Assembly (NCBI GenBank): GCA_013339895.1
Contig: JABACO010000021.1
Coordinates: 4,334,016 to 4,398,015, forward strand
Origin: Ephydatia muelleri
Lineage: Eukaryota; Porifera; Demospongiae; Spongillida; Spongillidae
Direction of reading: 5' to 3'
DNA length: 64,000 bases
Below, in pieces: positions 1-14,300 of this stretch. Below the pieces are notes generated by a model. That model had not been told where the DNA came from, did no database searches, and saw only the letters and a program-made list of their open reading frames with translations. Each line of letters opens with the position of its first letter. The stretch's first letter is position 1. Made by a program: the position numbers and the translations under genes.

Positions 1-147
1 CAAAATGGATTTTCACATATAGTAATGGTGTGGTATGTTGTGTTAAAAATAGGAACCCGATAGCGTTAATATTTCGGAAGATATACCGATTTAAATTTTA
101 TGTTATAAAATAAAATCCACAAGACCCATTTTCGTATAGAACGTTCC
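1..147. repeat. Right end of a large foldback (inverted-repeat) element, truncated by window start
   Basis: This stretch is nearly identical to the right arm of the complete element at 22201-22966, ending in the same terminal sequence (complement of GGAACGTTCTATACGAAAAT). The left arm lies outside the window. It sits in the intron upstream of the first visible USP9X exon and is followed by a short TA run. The arm contains TAACGCTATCGG-type words shared with other foldback elements here. No transposase is encoded, so it is a non-autonomous element. Confidence 0.8.
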
Positions 148-387
148 ATATATATATATACCTTGGCTGGGATATAGCAATGCTTAAAATCATAAATGAC
201 AAACATGACAACTTTGACACGTTTCAGGATTTCAATCGCTTTGTTAGACAAATGATTATTGGTGGGCTTACATGTCATGTATGTGTTGTTTTGTTTTGTT
301 TTTTGAATTAAACACATGGAGGGAATTGTTTTATTCCTTCAACCCCCCTGAATTTGGACTTGTTTCTCATAAACACACACACCCTCA

Positions 388-388
<1 letters not shown>

Positions 389-431
<43 letters not shown>

Positions 432-432
432 A
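389..432. repeat. Poly-C tract (~44 nt)
   Basis: An uninterrupted C run inside a USP9X intron, preceded by a short CA-rich stretch. The exact length is unreliable because long homopolymers are error-prone in sequencing. It could form i-motif or, on the opposite strand, G-quadruplex structure, but nothing here shows function. Confidence 0.9.
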
Positions 433-773
433 CGGTGTTAAATAATCACTAATCAATGCTCTCATATTAAGTGTTTCATTGATTGTTAATTACAGTTATG
501 ACTGAGTGAGAACCTTTTATGAAATCTGGATAATGGGTGTTTATATGCTTCGTTTTAATGTAATATAATAATTGAAAGTTATTAGCAGGCTGATTTATAT
601 AGGAGGAAATTATGAAATAAGCAAATGATTAAGTTTATCTGATTTAAATCAAAAAGTGTAATTCAATTAATGTAGTATGATTTGTTACAGACCATCTATA
701 TTCATGCAATAAATTAAATAACACTTTCCACTAGCATATCCACACATATGCTAACATTCTTTTCCAATTGCAG

Positions 774-3700
774 GTGAAGCCATATCGGATTCTTCTGGCA
801 CAGAAAAGGAGAGAGCACCTGAGGAGTCAACACAGAGTACAAAGTATGTACTCCGAGGAATAGTTGTCCACAGCGGTCAGGCCAGTGGTGGTCATTACTA
901 CTCTTTTGTCCACATCAGGTTTGTCATGTGTTGGATGTGTGTCAAACTGGAGTACATGCTGTACTTGGTTGTTCATGTCATGTACACATCACAGCACATA
1001 TGCACTATCAAACACTTACGTGTGGATCTAAATGGGATGGTATTTTAAATGTATTTATGACCACCACCTAACTTAGACCATCTGGTTCAAGTGCTTACAA
1101 GTGGTACAAGTTTGATGATGGTGAAGTGACAGAAGCCAAAATTGAAGATGAAGAGGTTTGCATATACATGTACATACATGTATTGGTGTTGTGAATAAAT
1201 GCCTGTGTCGTGTATTGATTTCTAGTACTGGCCAGTAAATGATTATGAATTCTGTCAGTGAACTTGTGTGGCATCTTCAGTTACTGTATATTAGTACTTG
1301 TATATGTAGGGACTGTCACATGATTTTGGACAGATAGGAGGTACAATAAAAGTGCTAAAACTGCAATGTTGAGTGTGCCAGCAAAAGTGTCAATTCATGA
1401 TGTATATGTATTTTTATTGCTATTATGCACTGTTTGCATAATTAGAGCATAACTGGTTTCCAGTGTACATCAATATACATAACTGTATGCAATTTGGTCC
1501 AACTTATTTTGTCAACTAAAATTGTACATGTGTGCATGTAGTAGTTTACATTTGTGTAGAGCTGAGTAAGATTTTCTTCCTATAGGAGTTCAAGGCACAG
1601 TGCTTTGGTGGCGAGTACACTGGTGAGGTATATGACCATGTCCTCAAAAAGTAAGTTCCTTCAATATGTGCATTTTTGTACATTGGTGTTTGTGAATAAA
1701 TTCCTGTGTCATCTTTCTGTCATTGTACAGTGTATTTGAATTTTTATGTTTATTTTAGGTATCCCTGATGATTGGAGATTAATGTTCAGTGAATAAACAA
1801 TAGCATGCTAAACCATGCCATGATTGATATTGTACCAAGCGTGCTGAATAACTTTACTATCAGGCAATTTTCACTTTCATGTGACTGTGAAATGTACTGC
1901 TATTGTACTTGTGCGAGTAATGTGTGACGCCACTGCTTTATTTATTTTTGGTGCACTACACTACTTCATAAAAGTCACCAACAATTGCCATACACTGTAT
2001 GTTGACATCAAACATCGAGTGACAGAGTGCAATCCATTGCTAGAGTGGAATACTGCATGTACACATTCATGCAGCAGTCACTATTGCTGTGGATATACAA
2101 ACATGATCATGTGTAGTGTACTATAGTGCATACTTTACATTTTCGTTCATCATATATGTATATCTTACGTCAATAGTTATTTGTTTTTGGTTTTCTAGGA
2201 CACACTATCGTCAGCAGAAACGGTGGTGGAGTGCCTATCTTCTCTTTTATGACAGAGTTGATTTCACGGCTGAAGATGAAGGTACATTGCATAGTATTTG
2301 TTCTGTTGTGGCATTCTGTTTCTTTTAACAGAGACAGTACAAAGAACTTGCAACATACCTCAACCCATCAAGACAGCAGTTCAAAGACAGAACCTGGAAT
2401 TTCTTCATCGCAGATCTCACTACAGCTATCCTTATTTCCAGTTTATGAAACAGCTGCTTCTTTCAAACTATAACCAAGTTCGGGAACAATCATCAGCTAA
2501 TACAGTAAGTGACAAGGTACCTGTGCGATTTATTATTATTATTATTTTTAAAGCGATACGTTAGTTTTGTGTTGTATTGGCTTTTTCTGAATTGTTGCAA
2601 AACCTTATTACGCTGAATTATGAGATGAGATTTCTGACACCACCAAGGAATCACATGAAGAGCTTCTGATGCTGTGTGTAAAACTGGTGACAACTTTCCT
2701 CTTCCATTGTGGTTTTCGGACTAAAAAGAGTCTTAGGTAAGGAAAGTACATGTGGGCCATGTTCTGTTTAAAGAGTGGTGACTTTTCTTAACCTTAGGGG
2801 ACCAGCTAATGAATGGTTTGAAGCACTTCAGCCATACCTGCTGTACAGTGCCAAAATCAGAAGATGGTTTGTGGAAAATGTTTTTCTTCACCACACAGAA
2901 CGGTTCTCGGAGTATCTTTTGGAGTCTCCGTCAGTAGAGGTATGTGGAAAATGCATACGCAATGAGTGTGGTTATATTGTAATCATCTGACAGGTTCGGA
3001 ATGTTTTTGCTAAACTTATTCCAGTCCTTTGCCATCGGACAAATGCCGATCCTACATTTGAAGTGGAGATTGTTGTAAAAGGTTAGACAATACTTCTGTG
3101 GGGACTTACAAAGTGTGTGTCCAGTTTATGCTTGTGGATGTGGTACTTATAAAGTGTGCAAGGCAACTAGATGCACAATACTTTTGTCCTTCTCTTGTTT
3201 TCCCCCAGCCCATTTAAAAAAAATTCTGTTTATGGGACAGTGACTGGGACAACATGTACATGTACAGTGTATGTTTCATGCTTGCCAAGGCCTTAAATGT
3301 ACACACTATTGAACTTATCTCCAGCTGCAAGCTACCATGTGCGATACGTATACATAGCCCCAAAGAAGTGTGTATATTCTGTAGCAACAATTTTAAGGGG
3401 GGTGACTGAAGACAATGCTAGTTGTTTATGTGTACAACTGCCACATGTATGTATGTTCATTATTCCCCTGTCATTGTATCTTAATATCCTCAGGGAAGTT
3501 TGCACACAGCCTGTTCAGTGAGTTAGCTTTGAATAACTTGCTGCAGCTACTCAAGAAAGAAGTGCCTGACTACAGCAGACATACTCCACAGTACTTCCAA
3601 GTGTTTCAGACATACGCATCCAAAGGACGAGCAGAAGTTAGTGGATATTATTGTGCTAATCACTTCCTCTCACTACTGTATACCTTTGACTATGTCAGAG

Positions 3701-6537
3701 GCAGCAACTCATAAGCCTTGGAGTGCCCTCATTGTTCATTGCCACGTCTCTTGATGAGGGACCTGGACCTCCACTTCGTTCCAACTACACTGACCTCACC
3801 AAACTCCACTCTGTTGTTGCTCAACTAGTGAAGTGCTGTGATCTCTCTCCACTGCAAAGGAGTGCTATTGAAGTAAGTTTTTGTTAATGGTATACCATAG
3901 CCAAGTGCTTATAACATACTAATTTCGTATCCATTTGTGTACTGTATTTGCTTTTGCAGGGCAAGACACCGCTCCCAAATCCTTATCAGGACTATGAGCT
4001 TATCATCCCACTGCCAAATGATCTGTATCACTGGCTGTTTGAACGGAATAACAGGTTTGTCATATTCATTAATAAGTGCCTTTTATTTGCATGTGTGGGG
4101 TATACATATGTGTGTGTGGTGATTTGTGAGTTCATTGTGAGTGTGTAATGTGCATGTGGATATCTTACATTGTGGTTTCTATTTACTATAACTGCTGCAT
4201 TTGACATATTCTTACTCCTGATAACAGCGTTAACCTTCAGCATGGTACTACGTATGTGAAGAGATTCATGGAAGATGGTAACAGCTTAGAAGAGATGGTT
4301 CGCTTCTTTGGCGTAAGTTGAATACAATTATACAGCTTAGCATCATTACTGAAATACATGTATTTGTGATCCTTTATTGTTGCAGTTCTGCTGTTGGGAG
4401 AACTGGAGCTTTTCAGTAGTGACCCTGAGCGAGATACTAACAGAGGTTTGTTTACACCTGTACACCTGTACATTTATGTATTATATGAAACATACAATTT
4501 GGTGCATGTGCAGGTACAGATACACACACAGAGTGGTGTACATGCATTATTAACATCCACAGCATAAAACTGTACATTTCCACATGTGAATGTACTTGTA
4601 ATGTGTATTTGTATTTAAAGAATTGATTGATTCCATGCAATTGCATTAAATAGTTAGTGTATATTTATAATGAGGCTGAATTGTTTAGTAATGTCACCAT
4701 AAGCTTGAAATCAACTCTGCTTTACATGCATTTAAATTATATTATTTTAATTATGAACATTTCTGGTTTAGGTTCAAACTGTGCAAACCTCAGAGATGAA
4801 ACAATATTTGAACTTGCTAGCGCACATTCTAATGGTGCAAGACACATGGCAACAGTACCGCATTCTGCACAGCTTGCGAGGTACAAGTAAGCAGAACACA
4901 TAATGGCCAGCCTGTTGTATACAAGTATCACGGTATTGTAGGTATTCCTCATCAGACAGATGGCTTGATGCACATCATTCAGCATGGAGAAGGACAGTCA
5001 CACTACCAACGAAGAGCCTACTTGTGTATTAAGTTTCTGGTGGACTTGTGTAACCGGTGAGGCAATAAAACACACCTAAATATTTGAGTATGCAGTACTA
5101 GTTTGTTGTATTCTTTTGTACAGTCACCAAGGATTTGTTGAGTGGAATATAATGGGTATTTGTAACCAGTGATCACAGAAATGTATTAGCAACATTATTC
5201 AATCAATGGGTACAGTAAATTTAAATTAAAGGTTATTCTAAATGCACGGTGAAATGATGTTTAGGCACAGATGTGTTACTATTTGCACTCTAGGTTGCCA
5301 CAGGTGCAGCAGATGCTGTATGATGATGTTCAGCTCATCGATGCATGGCATTATGCTCTTCAGTGGCTTCAAACAGAAATGGAGAAGGTTTCTATCATTG
5401 CATTTGTGTCAGATGTACATGTATTTATCCAGAATTATTCTCCTTCTGTAGCGTCCTTACGTTAACTCCACATACAATTACTCTAGTTGGTCATCATCTG
5501 CACAGTCTAATGAAGCTTCCAATGGGTATGACAAGTTTTTAATTGGTGTTGTCTAGCTGATTTCTACTAGAGTACTCACTGCTATAATACTGTAAATGAC
5601 AGTATGCATTATATAGTTTAAATCAAATACATTTGTTTAGTTGCCATTATATAATTGTACCTGGGGATATTATTAAATTATGAATTTGTTACTTCTTAAG
5701 AGAGAATTAAGCTAATGATGTGGAATGTGTGACAATATTTATTAGTTTTACTGGCAAGCAAGTTGGATTGTTGCATGCTTGTTACAATTCTTTCTTGCTT
5801 TGTTATAACTTCATGAATAAATTACTACTTACACTTTCTATATGGTTCTTTAAGGTACTACCTTGAACGCTCAAATAGTGCGAAGTTGACATTGAAGAGA
5901 GCAAGAGAACTGTTTCCTCTTGAGGTCAGATTGTCTTAACCAAAATAGTTATTCATTTGAATGTGGATGTATCTGTATAGCCTATCAATTCCAACATTCT
6001 TATTTAACTATGAGCATGTTCTGGTATTCATTTGAATGGGATGTATCTGTAAAGCCTATCAATTCCAACATTCTTATTTAACTATGAGCATGCTCTGGTA
6101 GCATTTCAGAAGTTCCAGTCCTTGTACCAGATGCACAATGTGTACTAAACATGGATCCAACAACAATCTAATATCAATGTTTACACATACAATGTAACAC
6201 ACAACAAGAACTGTAACCTTACGAACATTTTCACAAGCACTGTTCAAGTCTATATCTGTCACATGGTTGAAGTTTATAGCACTATAAAAGTTGCATGAAT
6301 GTTTTGGGTTATAGTAGACTTGGTGTGCTATAGGAAAGTCCTGAAGAAGCCTCAGAAGACCTTCCAGGCCCTGATAATGATATATCTATTGAAGAGATTT
6401 CGCAAGTACACATTCATGGGACTGGCGACATGTGTAAGAATGACATTGCTCCAGGCAAAGGCATAGTTTTAACAGAACACACGGATCAACCAGAAGATCA
6501 AGATGAACCGTCAAGTGTTCAACCTTGTATCAACTAA
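774..6537 (+). CDS. USP9X: USP9X / fat facets ubiquitin-specific protease, C-terminal part (19 exons)
   Basis: Deubiquitinase of peptidase family C19. It removes ubiquitin from substrates in the cytoplasm. Exons: 774-918, 1077-1155, 1586-1650, 2199-2281, 2332-2504, 2630-2736, 2798-2939, 2994-3081, 3494-3636, 3699-3872, 3960-4054, 4228-4312, 4386-4445, 4772-4880, 4942-5056, 5294-5387, 5452-5525, 5855-5924, 6334-6537; phases agree throughout and give about 700 codons to a TAA. The first exon holds the catalytic His box (SGQASGGHYYSF). The next has YKFDDGEVTE with the third catalytic acid, then CFGGEY and KRWWSAYLLFYDR, the usual end of the USP fold. The remainder matches the helical C-terminal region of USP9X (FSEYLLE, SLDEGPGPP, FCCWEN, DTWQQYRI, RRAYLCIKF). 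The catalytic Cys box and the large N-terminal region lie upstream, outside the window. The tail is acidic, as in the family. It converges on ECT2. Confidence 0.93.
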
Positions 6538-8372
6538 TTGGTCATTGATTCTGATGAATACCTTGAGTGATCAACCTGGCAGGCCTGAACTAGAATGATT
6601 TTGGGATATATAAATATTGTATGTGTTTATCTGGTTGACAGTTCTTAGTGTGTTGTATTGTTGTTTACATTTGACCATAATTGTTTTTTTCCTTTTTTGT
6701 GCATTCAAACAAACTGTTTTGTACTTGTATCTGTATATGTGCATATACTAACAGTGCTGATTGTGGCAAATTATAATAATGACCAACTATTAATGCCACA
6801 TTGTATAGGGATATAAACACAACGTTTTTGCATATTACAATTACGTTAGAAGTGATCTTTGGTCTATATTAGCTAAATAATAATGCTACAAAATTTATGC
6901 CAGGAGGGAGTGTGGAATTCATGCACCCCATGTCAAAATAAAAAAAACCAATTCAATCAAGACCCATCCACATCCACATCCACAAATGGTTTGTAATTAC
7001 AGATAGGAAAAACTTGAGTGGGTCAATTCAGCACCCTGTATCAATGCATAAAAATATTAAAGTACACTTAAATGTTTGTTGAAATCAATGTGTAAGTGTT
7101 AATAAGGGGGTGTTAAGTGTGCCTGCATATATGATGTACGATCATTCCTAAATGATGTTCTAAACCACAAAAGCCACATTCCTTCACTAGCTGGAAAAGA
7201 TTTAACAGCATTGACAGATATCCACAGTGGATCAATGTCTTAATAAATGTACATTTGTGTGTAGGGAGGAAGGGAGGGTCACATAATACTGCCTTCATCT
7301 ACATGTATAGCGGAGGGCCATTTATTACTACAATATAGCTAAAATTACTCAAGGCAATTGATATGAGGAGGTGGTGTTTATGGGCTCGTGGTGGCTTGAT
7401 AATAATTGAATACAGTGTAGTGTACCTTTGACTAGGTATAGTCCTGAATACCGACATATACCATTCTGGTGTCAATTCATATTGGAGCTCCATACTAATA
7501 GTTGAAGGGCTAAGTTTAGCTGTTTAGCCACAAGTTTAATTATGCAATTGTAAATAATGCCATAGCATATAGCTTACAGATGTAATTAACCTTCTGGATA
7601 CTCACTACAATATTTTGACTCCATATACCTCCACAGCCCATTGGGACACACCTAGCATTGACACCTATCTGCAAATCAGCAGGTCTGCACAAATGTTTTG
7701 CAGCCGGTTACAAATCTACATGTTGTGTTATGGCCAATTAAGGGATTGAGCATGTTATGGGGACACATGCAAATCTGGATCCTGAAGGTGTGTACATACC
7801 TAGTCACCATTTGATAGCAATCAGGTCATCAGGATCTCTAAATTAAGACCTAGGCTTGGAGATGAGTAATCGTAGTGTGCTCATTACCTATAGAGAGCTT
7901 CACCTACTACTTATCTTGCACACTACATAAGAATTGTCTCATCTGCCATGTAAATTCTGTTTCTGGGAGTTGAAATTTAAAATTAAAAAAAAAAAAAAAA
8001 AAAAAAAGTTGTGATAATAAACGATCAATAACCACCAATGAAACAATAACTACCAAATCCCAAAGGTCACTGGTAATGTTATTGATGACATTTTCACCTG
8101 TGGCAACAGCTTTACCATGCATCATGCATGTAGCACTGCCTCAATCACATACACATTTGCCGTATATCAAGTTATACAGTTTAGTGTGTTCATTATATTA
8201 AATGCTAAGTCCAAATAACAAAGCCAGATTTGTGTGCACTATTCAGTCCATTTTTGTTTAAGCCGCTTCATATTTGAAAACACATTTTGAGGATTAAAAA
8301 ATAGACAATAAACAACAATGACTGTGTAGCTAAATAATTGATTTTAAAAAAGCAATTTATCCAGACTGAAGT
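6538..8372. other. Intergenic gap between convergent USP9X and ECT2 (3' regions)
   Basis: No coding similarity recognised on either strand. An AATAAA at 6937-6942 lies about 400 bases after the USP9X stop and could be its poly-A signal; other AT-rich candidates exist. A poly-A run lies at 7985-8007. The short open frames here have no family signature and look random. Confidence 0.6.
7985..8007. repeat. Poly-A run (~23 nt)
   Basis: Homopolymer A in the USP9X-ECT2 gap. It could be the relic of a retroposed tail, but no flanking target duplication is evident. Confidence 0.8.
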
Positions 8373-11300
8373 TCAGACATCTGTATCACATTTGGAAATA
8401 TCAGGTGCAGATTCAAGTAAATTTGCAAGAGCAGGTCGCTTGGCTCTGGGAGTTAAGACTGGGGTGCAGACAGAACTAGATGGTGAAGCCTAAATGCAAT
8501 GATTAGAGTGAGTACAACTTGCATATACACAGATGTGTACTTACCAATGACACAGTGTCAAAGGCATCATTCTCGTCAATACTCTCCATGTTGATGCTAA
8601 AAACACAAAAGACAGAAGAAAATGTTTTGCTAGAAAAATGTCATCACGGGTTTTTTTTACTAATATGTTTGCAAATAGAGGCTTTCATGTATTATTTTGT
8701 GCAAAGCTTTCTAATTGATTCTTGCTTGTATTGTTAGGTCAATAAAGATAAATACTGCATTAGTTTTGTTATCTGACTATCTAATATGGAAAGTATCTCA
8801 CATCATGGGCTCAAAACAATGATACTGCGTCTCGTGCACCAAATTAAGTTAACTGACTGTTCAATAGACCATTGCCTATTATTGTTTGGTCATGTTGGTC
8901 ATGATATTTAAAACATTTAATTAAAAAGATGACCATAGCTCCAGCTAGGGTGAGTCCAATAAGTTTAAATTTTGCGTGTACACTCCAGGGTTGATATACT
9001 TCCAATTTCAGATGTTGCTAAGTTGTTTTCCCTCAGATCTATTAGTTACCTTAACGATGCTCTTGATTTTGATGAACGAGTAGAAAATGCACGCTTCACT
9101 CGTTTTCTAGCACCTCTGAAATAGATGTATAATTTTAAAAGGAGCACACAAACATATGAACACATTTATTTTTGTCATGCATATTCAACATACTTGATTG
9201 CACGCCGCAGAGAATATGTTGCACTTGCATCAGGTTTGGGCATTAGTTGAAATACATCTGCTGATGTTGTGAACACAAATTGCTCCTACACAATAACGAG
9301 ATACAGTTGGACACATTTAATTGGCCTACATAGTACATCTACATACTGGATCTGTTGAGCATGAAACAGATGCCAAAATTTTGGATATTCTGGAAACAAT
9401 ATCATGTGTTGAGATACTTTCATCGGTCACGCGGAAAGCAAGAAGTTTCTCTTGGAGATCTGTTGACCACTGAATCAGTAATCCAAATGAATGCTCTAGC
9501 TCTGTGTCTTGAAAAAAAAAAAGTAGATCATACAATAATACCTGATGGCAAATATGACACCACATGGGTAAAATAAAAAAGGCGACATCTTTACCCACTG
9601 GATGAGGTCATTGTTCAATACATACTGACTTTGATACTTTATCCCAGATCAAGCCCCTTTTGAATTGTGTGGGTTCAAAGTTAACCCCTTTAATATTTAC
9701 AATCCAAAACTCATGTTTCTTTGTTGTGTTCAGCAGTCTTACTGCACACAATAAAAGTTGTACACCAAGCATGTTCTTATCAAACCCACAATTAATAACT
9801 AATTGTCCACTGATGATGCGAAGTTGGGTACTAGGTGGGTTATCATGTCCTTCAGTGTGATTTTCTTACTGTAAGGTTATAGAGAGAAACGCCCCCAATG
9901 TTGTGATTTGTTTTTAAAAACAAGACAGGTAATGCATGTGTGGGACCTAATGTACCTTCACCTTTTCAATTCAATGAATATCAAGATACAAGCAACAAAT
10001 AGAATTAGATATGATAGTACACTGAGCTGTAATTCAAGTTTAGGTACATGTTCATGTATTTTGTTTGCTCACAACAGTCCATTTAGGGTGTGCATTAATA
10101 TTTGTGCATCAGCTGGAAGTGGTGTATGCTCTCAGCCATGCGGCTCCCGATGATTTGAGGCATAGTTCTATCAGTTACCAGCCACTGGTTGTCATATGAG
10201 GCCTGGCGCTGGGGACCCACACACAGGATGTCTCGGGTATTAGCGCTGGAGGCCCACACACACAGGTATTAGTGCTGGGGACCCACATGGGATGTCCTGG
10301 GTATTAGCGCTGGGGGCCCACATGGTATGTCCTGGGTATTAGCGCTGGGGGCCCACATACGGGATGTCTGGGACTTAGCATCGGACTGACATACAACATT
10401 TATGCCCTGGGATAGTTATTTCATGCAAGCTTCAAACACTACATCTATATTCTGCATCATGTCTCAAACATCAATATTAAAGCTAAGTTCAAAACTGGTG
10501 TAAGTCGCAATGATCTGATAATTTTAAGGCAATAGGATACTGTACAGTATTCAACACTGCAGCCGAAATTTTAACAGCACAGAAGTTATTGCATATGGCA
10601 TATAGCAGTGATGTATATATACAAAAAAGGGCTGAGATTGATCCGCAATTGTTGCTGTTAATGGTTTTACACTACTTTCATCTATGACCACTGTACATGT
10701 ATATGTGCATATGGGAGAAAATTGCCCCCTAGATATAATTATGAATATTATTTAAAAATTAGTGTTATTAAAATGCATAGTGTTTAATTTGCTATACATG
10801 TACCTGTTTGGACACTTCATCCTACACCATTTTGGGTGTGAAAATAAATTATGGAGTTACGAAGTTCGATACCCCAGGAACTGGGATCAAAACAGCCACT
10901 TCTTCTGGTAGGAGCATTCAAAATTCAGTACGTACGTACGTTCATTAATTTCTACTCTCATGAAGATGCAGCTGTGCAAATTAAATGCACGGTTGATTCA
11001 CGCCAGTAATTTAGACAAACTGTGTCCAATTCAATATATGGGGAAGTGGGTATTCTATCATTGGCGTGAATCAAGTGGGTAATTGCATTGCACAACTGTA
11101 CCTCTGTAATGGATGATGTAGAATTAACGAACAGAACAAATCAATAGTGACAGGACTCCTCTTTGTACTCACCAAATTGATTCGAATGCTCCTACCTGAA
11201 GATGTATCAATGGGATATTGGACCTCATAATGTTGGCACTGTGCAAGACACCAAAATATATTTCCACATAGAGATAAGATGTAGTATGAAGTGTTGAACA

Positions 11301-14300
11301 AGGAAGTGATCTAGTTACCGTTCAGAAGATACATTTCGAATGTGATTCATTTTATAACATTAAATATATATATTCGTAGAGTAATTTTCTAGGAAAACTG
11401 TCCCATATACATACATGTATAAGGGTACGATTGATCCACTATTATTGCTGTTAGTTCCATGATCAATTATGTCCAAATCAATGCTTTCATGTCAAAGCAT
11501 ATTTGTTGCTTCTCAAATCATCAATGCAAAGGAAATAGCTAAATGAATTGCTTACACGCAAGTGCCTCAACAACAATGGCTTCAAGTTATAACACCAGTT
11601 TGCAACATACCATGTGCAAAAGCTACTATATGTCAACAAAGTGATATAGCTGTAGTGTCAATAGTGGTCACACAAAAGAATTTTAAAAAGACTTGTTTGC
11701 AACCTATCTTCATGCACAATATTTTCTCACAAACACACCAAAATAAATATGGTGGGTAAATAATTCATTACCTTCACTATTGCTGAATTCAACAACACCT
11801 TTTATCTGTGTGTGATAAAAGAACTCGAGATGCTTGTACATTTTGGCTTTTGTCATAAGGCCAAAGTTTGTAGACCTTCTTTTTGCAATCTGCCAGAACA
11901 CAAGAAATTTTCCAATGCATGTGGTTGAACAATGGTAAATCACATGGAAGCACATTACAACAAAAAAGGTGTACGTACCTCAATACTGTCAGAGAAAATG
12001 AACAATGACAAAGGGACATTTTTATCAGGATTGCCAATATCAATGACATCCAATTTTTCAAGAAGAGACCGATGTGAAGATAATAGAGTTGCCTATAGAA
12101 CAATATGTGTACATGTAATTGCAATCACAACACAAGCACAGTGCAGATACTGCACAATAACTAACAGGGCATTGTTCTATGTCCCTCAAGATTTCAAACA
12201 TTTTCATTTGGGCTTCTGTTTTTCTCTTGTCCTCATTTACATGGCTGAAACAAAAAGTGACAAGTTTGCAGCACCAAAGATAAAGGTAAACTCGCCTCAT
12301 CACAACTTTCAGACTAGCAACTGCATTTTCCAAATGAGAATAATCACTATGTGACTTTTCAGTGTGCTTCAGAAGATCTAAATGATATGATGAAACTTGA
12401 ACCAGCAAACTGCGGCCTCCACATACCTTGCAACAGAAGTATGATACGAGGTATTCTTTGAACAGGAACTATTAGGAGTTCAGCAAGTGTTTGCCTGCCA
12501 CATTCTGAACGAGACTCATTGGCCTAACAGACAAACATAAAGCATTACAGCAAATATAACAATAATTCTGAGTTTCAACCTTTAAAAATGCATGGAAACG
12601 CGGATACATTTTGTCGCATCGAATCAATGTATCCTTGCTCATTTCAAAGAAATTGACAAATGGAGGGTACACACGAACCAGATCATCATCCTGAAAACAA
12701 TACAATATTATAAAAATTCCACAGCTAACCTTGATGCAAGGTTACATAAAAATCAGTACGTATGCTCTAATGTTGCTCTATAACATGAATTTTATCACAA
12801 CTAATTAAATGTGTACATAGATTAGCCAATTGCTACACGTACATGACTGTGTACATCTTTGAATGCATTAAATCTAGGAAAGTTTGGCTTGCATATTACA
12901 AGTCACACATAATTTGCAAATGTTATCCTGAGAACGCAGACAACTTTTATGCTATAGCCTTTGGCTTAATTTAAGTTTCAAAAAGATGCTAATTGTGAAA
13001 TTTGCTGTTCAAAATCCATGGATGTGCTAATGGCTATCATGGCTGAGAAGGATGTACAACTCATGCTTTAATGCTTGAAACTTAGAATTATGACAAAAGG
13101 TTCATGTAATAAGCTTTCATTATGTTTCATTTTGTTTCATTGCATTTAGCTGACTTGCACTAGTAATGATGATAATGAGAAACGGTCTGACTGGAAGATG
13201 ACTGCCTAATACTTCTAATGTGTCAATATAGATAATTACGCTAACCACATGTTGGAAGTGATGCAACCACATGATCCAACTACATGCATGATACTGTATG
13301 CAACTACATGTATGTCTTCAAAGTAAGACATTCTATAGGTACCAAGTATTGAAAAGTACGAGGACAGGAATGGTCATTTCATTTACACAGCATCCCTACT
13401 GCTTCGTATTCTTATATTTTAATTGCATGCCACTGCAGTATCTGATCATTGTTAGCAATTCAAGCTCACTTCTACAATGGGCTATTCCATACAAGGAAAT
13501 GGAGGGAAACCAAATAAATCCCCTGGACAATTACCTGGATATTATGAACATCTAAGCTAAAACTGATGTGACCACCATCTCCTTGTATAATTGTTCAATA
13601 GAATAGCCCATTGCAGAAGCATTACATATCCAACAAACTGTTAGCTTGTTACCAAAAATGTACACGCACATACATGTACAAAGACATATATTTATACAGT
13701 ACCTCCTCGAGAAAGATGTGACCAATGCATGATGTATTTGACCATTTGGCTACTTCAGATTCTAACTTGGTCTACAATTATTAACCAGAAGAAATAAATC
13801 ATGCAATTAGCCACCAGATGCAGTATGTGCCCACCACAAGCCTCTTGTGAACTGTCTGAATGTCTGCAATATTTGCAAAAATGCTCTTCATGTCTTCATG
13901 GGTAAGAATCGGGCCTGCACTGTGACTGGATGCTTCCAATGGCTCTTTGAATATCTGTCAGGACAAAGATATTATCACACTACACACACACACACACACA
14001 TATATATATACATGGACAATGATCTGCAAGATGTTTACGAAGTTCTTTTCAGTCTGCAACAGTTCGGTTGTGATGTGATGGCGAGCTGCTTCCTTTGATT
14101 TTGTTTGTTTCTCTGCTCCACAAGACTCTGGAAACAATTTGTCATAACACTGTAGATACGTAGATACAGTATGTGTTGAGTAACATACGAGTAGCATGCG
14201 ATGAAGACAATGAAAAAAGTGGTGTTTCTGTATCCACAGAAAATCTCAAAGTGGTCCTTCGTTTTTGACGCTTACGATTGTGTTCCTTCATATCACACAT

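Noticed and set aside
66-317. 83-codon open frame at the window start
   Set aside because: It overlaps the foldback end and intron sequence; no recognisable domain.
9537-9600. Possible ECT2 exon reading DVAFFILPMWCHICHQ
   Set aside because: The PH domain continues directly from the exon ending at 11772 to the exon starting at 9507 in phase; adding this piece would break the family alignment.
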